The notes under the pieces were generated by a model. That model made no database searches and was not told where the DNA came from. It saw only the letters and a program-made list of their open reading frames with translations. Of a stretch of 26,714 nt of DNA, positions 1 through 6,810 are shown piece after piece. Numbering within the stretch: position 1 is the first letter of the stretch; every line of letters starts with the position of its first letter. The position numbers and the translations under genes are program-made. Origin of the DNA: CAZSWS01 sp964610765 (lineage in GTDB: Bacteria; Bacteroidota; Bacteroidia; Bacteroidales; Tannerellaceae); assembly GCA_964610765.1 (NCBI GenBank), contig CAZSWS010000035.1, positions 1 to 26,714 of the forward strand, read 5' to 3'.

Positions 1-90
1 GCACGGAATGACAACGAACATCTCACTAAATGCATACAGTGAGTATCTAATTAGTATATAGGCATTTAGAAAATTCAATAGGGATAACTA

Positions 91-178
91 AGCTTTTAAC
101 GGCTGTTAAAAGCTCTTTTGACACTCGTTGAAAGAGCTTTTGACGTGGGTTGAAAGCTCTTCTAACAAGCGTTGAAAC
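91..178. repeat. Cluster of overlapping palindromic units sharing AGCT arms
   Basis: Four consecutive units follow the pattern AGCT-(Y)TTTnAC - 4 bases - GTTnAAA-(G)AGCT. Unit 1 (91-114) is a perfect 10-bp inverted repeat with loop GGCT. Unit 2 (111-138) has a 12-bp stem with loop ACTC, fully paired if two G-U pairs are allowed. Unit 3 (135-158, extendable to 134-159) has a 10 to 11-bp stem with loop GTGG, also with two wobbles. Unit 4 (from 155) is degenerate. Neighbouring units share the AGCT arm, so each shared arm can pair left or right but not both. The two wobble pairs suggest selection on RNA rather than DNA symmetry. It could be a 3'-UTR structure of an upstream gene, a dispersed repeat or a protein-binding array. 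Confidence 0.75.
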
Positions 179-367
179 ATGAGTTGTACGTATTCTTTTC
201 ATGAAATAGGTTTACACTTTCGCTGTATTCATCCTGTTCTACTTGTCTTTTGCTGCATGAGGGAAGGAGAAAGTAGAAAGTGAAAAAGAGGAAAGGGACA
301 AAGGGGGAAGAGCATAGGCTTTACAACTTTCAACATAAATAATGATGTAAGGTATAGTTCATTTGCT

Positions 368-375
368 TATTTTTG
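368..375 (+). promoter_or_regulatory. Bacteroidota -7 box (TATTTTTG)
   Basis: The box matches TAnnTTTG and lies 23 bases before the start codon of the dehydrogenase gene. No good TTTG is seen about 20 bases upstream, so only half of the promoter is supported. Confidence 0.4.
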
Positions 376-398
376 TTTAAAATCAAACGAAAGCAATT

Positions 399-1361
399 AT
401 GAAAAAGATTCTAGTGACATACAACCTATTCAGAGATGCATTTGCTGAACTGGAAGAAAAATATGAGGTTACCTTTCCGACCGGGAAAAAGTTTTCATAC
501 GAGGAAGTATTAGAAATGATACCGGAATATGACGGTTTATGCTCGTTGTTCAATCTGCCTGTTGATAAAGAACTTATAGACCGAGCAGAGAAATTGCAAA
601 TTATAGCCAATTATGCGGTGGGCTACGACAATATAGATGTGGCTTATGCCCTTGAAAAAGGCATTACGGTAGCCAACACACCGGGTCCGGTGACTGCACC
701 GACTGCCAACTTAGCGCTAGCACTGATATTAGACACGGCTCGTCGGGTGACCGAATTTGACCGCAACCTTCGTTTGAAAGGACAAGGATATAAAATAGCC
801 TTGGGGGAAAGTTTGGGTACGTCTATCGAAGGAAAAACTTTAGGCATTTTCGGCATGGGTCGCATAGGGAAAGCGTTAGCCAAACGAGCAACGGCTTGCG
901 ACATGAAAGTCATCTATCACAATCGCCGCCAACTGGACATGAACGAGGAAACCAAACTGGATGCCATCTATGTTTCGAAAGAAGAGCTTCTGGAACAAGC
1001 CGATTTCCTTTCATTAAATGCCCCCTTCACGGCTGAAACCAAACATTTCATCCATGCAGAAACTTTACAGATGATGAAACCCACAGCCATTCTGATTAAT
1101 GCCGCCAGAGGTGGTCTAGTGGATGAAAAGGCACTGATTGAAGCACTAAACAACGGAACCATCCGAGCTGCCGGTTTGGACGTTTTTGAAAACAACGACC
1201 GCCCTTCACCCGAATTACTCACCATGAATAATGTCGTAATAACCCCTCATATTGGTACACAAACGCTGGAAGCACGGCTGGCCATGGGGAAAAACGTATG
1301 TGACAATGTAATTGGGTTTTTCGAAGACGACCGCCCCGTGTCAAAAGTGATTCGCCCATGA
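399..1361 (+). CDS. D-isomer-specific 2-hydroxyacid dehydrogenase (NAD-dependent)
   Basis: This 320-residue cytoplasmic protein should interconvert a 2-hydroxyacid and its 2-oxoacid with NAD(P)(H). It has an N-terminal catalytic half, then the Rossmann GMGRIG at 152-157. The substrate-binding/catalytic Arg lies in NAARGG (Arg237) and the catalytic His in TPHIG (His284). Length fits the glyoxylate/hydroxypyruvate reductase and D-lactate dehydrogenase-like group; the exact substrate cannot be told. The usual DVFExEP motif reads DVFENNDRP here (261-269). By spacing from the Arg, the usual catalytic Glu position (about 266) is Asn, followed by Asp267. The gene overlaps the next one by four bases (ATGA), implying translational coupling. 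Confidence 0.9.
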   Translation: MKKILVTYNLFRDAFAELEEKYEVTFPTGKKFSYEEVLEMIPEYDGLCSLFNLPVDKELIDRAEKLQIIANYAVGYDNIDVAYALEKGITVANTPGPVTAPTANLALALILDTARRVTEFDRNLRLKGQGYKIALGESLGTSIEGKTLGIFGMGRIGKALAKRATACDMKVIYHNRRQLDMNEETKLDAIYVSKEELLEQADFLSLNAPFTAETKHFIHAETLQMMKPTAILINAARGGLVDEKALIEALNNGTIRAAGLDVFENNDRPSPELLTMNNVVITPHIGTQTLEARLAMGKNVCDNVIGFFEDDRPVSKVIRP

Positions 1362-2074
1362 CCGCAGCCCGTCTCATTGCTGAGATGCATGCCTTGGGTA
1401 ATCCGGAGAAAGCCACTCATCTGCAACGGTTTTTCAAAACCGGCGAAGGAGAATATGCAGCAGGCGACCTGTTCTTAGGTATCGTCGTTCCGGAAACACG
1501 CCGCATGGCTAAACAGTATCAATCGCTGTCTTTTGACCAACTGCAAGAACTGATACAACATCCGTATCATGAGATTCGTCTTTGTGCTTTACTTATTTTG
1601 GTAGAACAATATAAAAAAGCATCCGAACCGGAGAAAACCAGCTTGGTTGACTTTTATTTGAAGCATACCGCCTATATCAACAACTGGGATTTGGTAGACT
1701 TGAGTGCTCCTTATATTATAGGGCATTACCTCCTTGACAAAGAACGAAGTCTGCTATACCAACTTGTGGCTAGTAATAGTTTGTGGGAACGTCGCATAGC
1801 GGTAGTATCAACCTTAACGCTTATTCGGGCGAACGATTTCAAAGAGGCGCTGGCACTGGCAGAACTATTAAAAACAGACCAACAAGACCTGATGCATAAG
1901 GCCACCGGATGGGTATTGAGAGAAACCGGCAAGAAAGACCGAAAAGTCTTAACCGATTTTCTTGAAGCACATGCCACCACTTTGCCCCGAACGACCCTTC
2001 GTTATGCCATCGAGCATTATCCGGAAGAACAACGACGCTATTTTTTACATAAACGCAAAACAACACTTCAGTAA
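1358..2074 (+). CDS. AlkD-like DNA alkylation repair protein
   Basis: This 238-residue all-helical protein resembles the AlkD/AlkC HEAT-repeat DNA glycosylases, which excise bulky or cationic N3- and N7-alkylated purines without base flipping. The key AlkD positions appear to be present: NNWDLVD supplies Trp110 and Asp114 (counterparts of Trp109 and Asp113), SLWERR supplies the Arg (145/146), and GWVLRETG supplies Trp185 (counterpart of Trp187). Length matches the family. It starts inside the stop of the dehydrogenase gene and ends three bases before the glycosyltransferase start, so the three genes are very likely one transcript. No functional link between them is obvious. Confidence 0.88.
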   Translation: MTAARLIAEMHALGNPEKATHLQRFFKTGEGEYAAGDLFLGIVVPETRRMAKQYQSLSFDQLQELIQHPYHEIRLCALLILVEQYKKASEPEKTSLVDFYLKHTAYINNWDLVDLSAPYIIGHYLLDKERSLLYQLVASNSLWERRIAVVSTLTLIRANDFKEALALAELLKTDQQDLMHKATGWVLRETGKKDRKVLTDFLEAHATTLPRTTLRYAIEHYPEEQRRYFLHKRKTTLQ

Positions 2075-2077
2075 GCT

Positions 2078-3079
2078 ATGGAAAAACAGCCTTTTATATC
2101 TCTGGTCATTCCACTTTATAACCGTCCGGACGAAATAGCAGAACTGCTTGACAGTTTGACTAGACAAACAGATCCTTCTTTTGAAGTCATCGTTGTTGAG
2201 GACGGATCGTCTATACCCAGTAAAGAAGTAATTGACGACTTCACCGACCAATTGGTTATAAAATACGATGTAACACCAAATGGAGGACCGGGGAAAGCTC
2301 GGAATCATGGAGTTGCCCGCAGCAAGGCTGAATATGTAATCGTGCTTGACTCAGACTGTGTCATTCCACCCAACTATATAGAACTGGTCAAAAAAGGCAT
2401 TCAAGAAACAAATGCCGATGCCTTTGGCGGACCCGATAAAGCTGCTGACAGTTTTACCCCGGTTCAAAAAGCCATCAACTACTCCATGACCTCATTTTTC
2501 ACTACCGGAGGCATACGAGGCGGAAAGAAAAAGATGGACAAGTTCTACCCCAGAAGCTTCAACATGGGTATACGTCGTTCGGTTTATAACGAATTAAATG
2601 GATTCTCAGCCATGCGATTTGGAGAAGATATAGACTTCAGTATCAGACTTTACAAGGGGGGATATAAGGTCCGACTTTTTTCGGAAGCGTGGGTCTATCA
2701 CAAAAGACGAACAGACTGGCGTAAGTTTTTCAGGCAAGTGCACAATTCGGGAATTGCCCGTATCAATCTGTACAAACTCTATCCGGACTCACTTAAATTA
2801 GTACATATTCTTCCGGCACTATTCACATTAGGGGTGTTCTTTTTCTTAATCGGGGGCATCTTTTGCCCGTGGTCTTTGACTCCCCTCCTACTATATGCCT
2901 TACTGATTTGGATAGATGCGTCTATTAAAAACAAAAGCCTCAAAATTGGGTTTTTATCCATCATTGCTTCCTATATTCAGCTGTTGGGATATGGAACCGG
3001 TTTTCTCGCAGCCGTATGGAAACGATTGATATTACGCAAAGACTCTTTTTCGGCTTTTGAAAAGACCTTCTACAAATAA
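2078..3079 (+). CDS. Membrane-anchored family 2 glycosyltransferase
   Basis: This 333-residue protein starts with a GT-A fold (SLVIPLYNRPDE at 8-19). It has the nucleotide-sugar/metal DSD motif at 91-93 (VLDSDCVIP) and a GED-type acceptor/catalytic motif at 182-184 (FGEDIDFS). The C-terminal third has about three hydrophobic helices (roughly 242-262, 265-282 and 290-314) that should anchor it in the inner membrane with the catalytic domain in the cytoplasm. It probably transfers a sugar to a lipid-linked or polysaccharide acceptor; the donor and acceptor cannot be deduced. It is not inside a capsule or LPS cluster in this window, and closely follows the AlkD-like gene (three-base gap). Confidence 0.88.
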   Translation: MEKQPFISLVIPLYNRPDEIAELLDSLTRQTDPSFEVIVVEDGSSIPSKEVIDDFTDQLVIKYDVTPNGGPGKARNHGVARSKAEYVIVLDSDCVIPPNYIELVKKGIQETNADAFGGPDKAADSFTPVQKAINYSMTSFFTTGGIRGGKKKMDKFYPRSFNMGIRRSVYNELNGFSAMRFGEDIDFSIRLYKGGYKVRLFSEAWVYHKRRTDWRKFFRQVHNSGIARINLYKLYPDSLKLVHILPALFTLGVFFFLIGGIFCPWSLTPLLLYALLIWIDASIKNKSLKIGFLSIIASYIQLLGYGTGFLAAVWKRLILRKDSFSAFEKTFYK

Positions 3080-3113
3080 GCGATGTATGCGTTTACTAAT
3101 AAAAACGGCTTCG

Positions 3114-3145
3114 TTTCATATTTTAAAAGGCACAGCCTATCTTTG
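3114..3145 (+). promoter_or_regulatory. Bacteroidota promoter (TTTC - 20 - TATCTTTG)
   Basis: A consensus -7 box TATCTTTG (3138-3145) is preceded by TTTC (3114-3117) at a 20-base spacing, close to the TTTG/TAnnTTTG consensus. It lies between the glycosyltransferase stop and the 116-residue gene and should drive that gene and the GH51-like gene, with a leader of about 60 bases. Confidence 0.65.
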
Positions 3146-3213
3146 CAAAGAAACAAAAGGCGGTAGAGAGAAAATTTATTCCAGTTGACACTTTACCGAA
3201 TGAAGATTTTAAT

Positions 3214-3564
3214 ATGACAAAAACTGAAACATACCTCAACCAATTACCGGCATCTGTTCAGCAGAAGTTTACTCCATTGTTTGGAGATGTTTCAACCTTT
3301 TATCAAGTAGCCTATCTGATTGTACGCAATGAACATTATTTATCTCTCAACCCCAATGAACAATCCGGAATAAATCAGGATATTATCCGCATGCTGATAT
3401 ATAAGCTGAAAGACCTCGTTAAACCCATGGGGCTAGACGGTAAAAAAATCATGAACGATATCCATCTGGAGTATATGGAAGACTACAAAGCAGATACCGT
3501 ACAAGATGTGCACATTGAGGATGCACGCTTCATTGAAATCGTACAACATATTTCCACTTTATAG
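3214..3564 (+). CDS. Hypothetical 116-residue protein
   Basis: I do not recognise this protein. It is soluble, with no signal peptide or membrane segment, and looks mostly helical. It has a Tyr-rich middle (TFYQVAYLIVRNEHYLSL, 29-46) and an acidic C-terminal third. It is preceded by a good promoter and ends only seven bases before the start of the GH51-like lipoprotein gene, so the two are probably co-transcribed. Its codon use looks like that of its neighbours, and the good promoter plus tight spacing argue for a real gene. No function is proposed. Confidence 0.75.
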   Translation: MTKTETYLNQLPASVQQKFTPLFGDVSTFYQVAYLIVRNEHYLSLNPNEQSGINQDIIRMLIYKLKDLVKPMGLDGKKIMNDIHLEYMEDYKADTVQDVHIEDARFIEIVQHISTL

Positions 3565-3571
3565 AATTGTA

Positions 3572-5968
3572 ATGATGCGTCAATCCTTCTTCATATTCCT
3601 GTTTATTTGCGTGTGGACATTACATTCATGCATACCGGAGATGCCCGTCAGTTCTGAAATAACTGTCGAAGGAGGACTACCGGGCATGCCTGTCAATCCT
3701 ATGCTTTACGGCATCACACTAGAAGAAGCCAACCATGCCATAGACGGAGGACTATATGCAGAATTGATTTTAAACCGAAGTTTTGAAGAAGGAAAAACTC
3801 CGCCCAACTGTCGGTACGACCGGGCTAGTAACAGACTTATCACCCCCAACGGCTGGTCTATACCTTTTGTTCGTCCGGACTCTATACCCGGATGGAAAAG
3901 TGTGGGAAGCACCTATATCTCGCTTGACGAAAAAGAGCCTATTAATGGGGTTAACAAACAATACCTAAGTGTATACAACTCCGGTCAATCCGGACGAGGA
4001 GGAGTTATAGCCACCGGATACGATGGCATCACACTGAAGAAAGGGGAAAAATACGACTTGGAATTCTACGTCAAAGGAAGCTCGTTTTATGCAAAGACCC
4101 TCTACGTATCGCTACAAGACTCGTCTTTACAAACACAAGTTAGCGACCCACTGACAACACTTATCACGAATGGATGGAAGCAGGTAAAACATACATTCAC
4201 AGCCAATAAGAACATAAACGCAGGTGTACTTAGCTTTACCACAGACAGTACAGCCGCGTTTGCGCTGGACGATGTCTCTCTATTTCCTCAAAGCAGCTAT
4301 AAGAACTATCGATTACGCAGTGACTTGTTTGAGCACATACAAGCCTTGCAGCCTCGCTTTATCCGATTTCCCGGCGGAATATTTGTCGAAGGATACACGC
4401 AAGGCAGCTACCCTATTTGGCACGAAACAGTGGGAAACCCTAAAAGCAGGAAACAGTTTTTCACTATCAACGGCTATACAACGACCAATGGAATGGGTTT
4501 TCATGAATACTTACAACTATGCGAACAGTTAAATGCTGAACCTGTTTATGTCATCAATGCCGGCGTGACCAATCAAAAAAGACGTCCACGTTATGAGGAT
4601 ATCACCAAAATGAAGTTTTTGGTAGAAGATGCGTTACATGCCATTGCCTATGCCAACCAACCGGCAGACTCGACTTATGGAGCCATGCGGGCACAAAATG
4701 GGCACCCGGAACCATTCAACCTAAAATACATTGAGATTGGCAGCGAGCACAGCGGGTTTGAATATCGCCGTCGCTTCCTGCTGTTTTATGAAGCAATTAA
4801 AGAGAAATATCCGGAAATATCTGTTATTAGCAATGATTTGTTTGAGCAGCGAGGGATGAATTACCTCATGGACTATCATTATGCTGCCGACCCCCAATTC
4901 TTCCGAACCAATTCAGGGCGATTTAAACCCGATCGCTACCCCAGACGATCACCCGTGACTTTCATCAATGAATTTGGAACAACCCATGCCGAAGCTGCAG
5001 GCACGCTGGAAGCAGCATTAGCCGAAGCAACCTTCCTCATAGGGATAGAAAATTATCCGACTCATGTGAGCGGAATAGCCTATTCGCCTCTATTGTCGAA
5101 CGATGATTTACACAGGAATCAAGCCTTGATAAACTTCAATAGGGAGCAAACATTACTCTCTCCCTCCTATTATACCTTTCAGTCGTTTTCAAAAAACAGA
5201 GGACACGAACTCCTTAAATCAACGGTTAACACCTATCACAAGCCTTTCATAGAGAGCGGCCGCATACAAATAGTTCCCTTCGACCAACATTTCGCTATCT
5301 CCGAGATACATGTTGATGAACAGCCGATGGAAAGCATCCATCACCCTAAAATAAATGAGCCTGTGACACTACCGGAGCCTGCTACTAATTTCAGGTTCAG
5401 CGCAAACGTAAAAAGAGAAAAAGGAAATGGGAGTATCCAATTCCGTTTTAGACAAAATGACTTTCCGCATGGAGAACGTTTTGTTGGAGTAAATATTGAG
5501 AACAACCTGTGTGAATTGTTCATTCAGCATGGAGAAATACAAGACACACTGACCGTTGACAAAGGTTTTGTCTTTGAAAATGAGCGAACATACCCATTTA
5601 GCATCACGTTTATAAATGACAGCATAGCTTGCCAGCTTGCAGACCGAACCGTATTGCAAGCTAAACTCCCTTCTATCCCCTCATTGGCAACGACGGCAGC
5701 TGTAGATACCGTTCAGAATATCCTGATACTAAAAGTAGTGAACAACACTTATCACGAAGAACGTACGCAACTGAACTTAAAAGAATTCTCCATAGAAAAT
5801 AACGTCTCTATCATTCAACTCAAAGGAGAACCGGAAGATAAAAACACCTATAAACGTCCGGACTATTGTATTCCTGAAGAAAAAGAATTTAGTTTTTCAG
5901 CTCAAAGACCGCTCATTTATGTCTTCCCTCCTCAATCATTAACGATTATCAAAATCCCTATCAACTAA
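3572..5968 (+). CDS. GH51-like alpha-L-arabinofuranosidase lipoprotein
   Basis: The start at 3572 is chosen because it gives a lipoprotein signal (MMRQSFF..., lipobox LHSC, Cys20); an in-frame upstream start at 3506 would overlap the previous gene and bury the signal. The mature protein begins with the GH51 hallmark GLYAELILNRSFE (60-72). Next comes a CBM4/9-like beta-sandwich to about 237, a (beta/alpha)8 core about 245-545, and a C-terminal beta-rich region to 798. The acid/base Glu is in IEIGSEHSG (Glu392) and the nucleophile in FINEFGT (Glu467). The family removes terminal arabinofuranose from arabinans or arabinoxylans. Oddly, the residue before the acid/base is Ser391, where clan GH-A normally has Asn, so activity or specificity may differ. 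It should sit in the outer membrane or periplasm. Confidence 0.85.
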   Translation: MMRQSFFIFLFICVWTLHSCIPEMPVSSEITVEGGLPGMPVNPMLYGITLEEANHAIDGGLYAELILNRSFEEGKTPPNCRYDRASNRLITPNGWSIPFVRPDSIPGWKSVGSTYISLDEKEPINGVNKQYLSVYNSGQSGRGGVIATGYDGITLKKGEKYDLEFYVKGSSFYAKTLYVSLQDSSLQTQVSDPLTTLITNGWKQVKHTFTANKNINAGVLSFTTDSTAAFALDDVSLFPQSSYKNYRLRSDLFEHIQALQPRFIRFPGGIFVEGYTQGSYPIWHETVGNPKSRKQFFTINGYTTTNGMGFHEYLQLCEQLNAEPVYVINAGVTNQKRRPRYEDITKMKFLVEDALHAIAYANQPADSTYGAMRAQNGHPEPFNLKYIEIGSEHSGFEYRRRFLLFYEAIKEKYPEISVISNDLFEQRGMNYLMDYHYAADPQFFRTNSGRFKPDRYPRRSPVTFINEFGTTHAEAAGTLEAALAEATFLIGIENYPTHVSGIAYSPLLSNDDLHRNQALINFNREQTLLSPSYYTFQSFSKNRGHELLKSTVNTYHKPFIESGRIQIVPFDQHFAISEIHVDEQPMESIHHPKINEPVTLPEPATNFRFSANVKREKGNGSIQFRFRQNDFPHGERFVGVNIENNLCELFIQHGEIQDTLTVDKGFVFENERTYPFSITFINDSIACQLADRTVLQAKLPSIPSLATTAAVDTVQNILILKVVNNTYHEERTQLNLKEFSIENNVSIIQLKGEPEDKNTYKRPDYCIPEEKEFSFSAQRPLIYVFPPQSLTIIKIPIN

Positions 5969-6786
5969 CTCTCTATGTCGCCTTTGGCTATCAGGTACTC
6001 ACGCCAAAGCTCGTCAATCTGAAAGGTATCGCCCAACACATGCTTGATGGCAGCGTCAAATGACCAAGGAACTACCTCAAGCGTACTGAGATTGAACTTC
6101 CGTATAAAATCTGCCTCTTTCGTATCCCGAAGCCAAACAAAGAAAAAGCCCGCATGACGGTATCCATCCATATAGTTGCCTCCCTTCGGGCGGTCTGCTT
6201 CTGTAAAGCCTCCATTAGCAACACGGACCGCATCAGCCATGCCTTCAATAAAGGCAAAAAAAACTTTGCTCGTACCATAGCTGCCTATACCCTGCGGTTC
6301 GAGTTGATAAGCATGAGTCAACTCATGTAGCAACACTCCACGTGTTTCAAAAAACACTTGAGCCGTATCGTTGTTTACAAAAGAGTTTTCGACATGACGT
6401 GTACTATAAAAAATACCAACCCGACCATTTCCCCCTCCTTTTGCCGAGATACCTTCTTTATCTTCCAGCGTATAGCGCAACGTATGCACCGGCACGATAC
6501 TGTCTTCCGGACTAAAGTATAATGTATGGAGAACAACACGCGCCTGCTCAGCAATATAAGCTTGCGGGTCAGGAATCAAACTATGGTATATCTCTGACCC
6601 TTTTGTTTCCGATGCCTTATCTTCAAATAGAATCTTTCCCACAAAGTAATTATCCCAGTCGGCAACCGTTGTTTTAGCTGCCAACTGTGTATCCGCGTGT
6701 GTTTTCACCTTTTGCTGAGATGATACGGAGCAAATCGTGCATACCATCAGCAAAAACAAGAACATGCGTACAAGCTTTTGTTTCAT
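5965..6786 (-). CDS. BSP-family (basic secretory protein-like) zinc metallopeptidase
   Basis: This 273-residue exported protein has a signal peptide (MKQKLVRMFLFLLMVC..., cleavage likely near residues 22-25) and no lipobox. It matches the 'plant basic secretory protein' peptidase family. The zinc motif is HELTH (154-158) in LLHELTHAYQ, followed by the family motif EGMADAVR (181-188), whose Asp185 is the likely third ligand. A GGGNGRVGI stretch at 117-125 precedes the active site, as in the family. The gene follows the GH92 gene by 24 bases on the same strand, so the two probably form an operon. Its stop codon overlaps the stop of the convergent GH51-like gene by four bases. The substrate is unknown; pairing with an alpha-mannosidase suggests glycoproteins. 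Confidence 0.88.
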   Translation of the reverse strand: MKQKLVRMFLFLLMVCTICSVSSQQKVKTHADTQLAAKTTVADWDNYFVGKILFEDKASETKGSEIYHSLIPDPQAYIAEQARVVLHTLYFSPEDSIVPVHTLRYTLEDKEGISAKGGGNGRVGIFYSTRHVENSFVNNDTAQVFFETRGVLLHELTHAYQLEPQGIGSYGTSKVFFAFIEGMADAVRVANGGFTEADRPKGGNYMDGYRHAGFFFVWLRDTKEADFIRKFNLSTLEVVPWSFDAAIKHVLGDTFQIDELWREYLIAKGDIES

Positions 6787-6810
6787 ACTTTTCTACTCTA
6801 AACCGTCAAT

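Larger units (their letters stand above)
1..398. other. Intergenic region upstream of the first gene
   Basis: I see no convincing gene here. It contains a small inverted repeat CTCACT/AGTGAG (22-27 and 38-43), which overlaps a second possible pairing CTAAATGC/GCATTTAG (26-33 and 62-69). It also holds the overlapping palindromes at 91-178 and a strongly purine-biased stretch at about 259-312 with only three pyrimidines. A promoter-like box lies near the right end. The left part may be the 3' end of a transcription unit outside the window, but no stop codon context can be judged. Confidence 0.6.

Noticed and set aside
22..69. Intrinsic terminator at the left edge
   Set aside because: The small inverted repeats there lack a T-run on either strand.
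91..178. CRISPR-like tandem repeat
   Set aside because: Units are overlapping palindromes with 4-base loops and no spacers of constant length; no cas genes are present.
3506..3571. Upstream in-frame start for the GH51-like gene
   Set aside because: It would overlap the 116-residue gene by 59 bases and place 22 extra residues before a clear lipoprotein signal.
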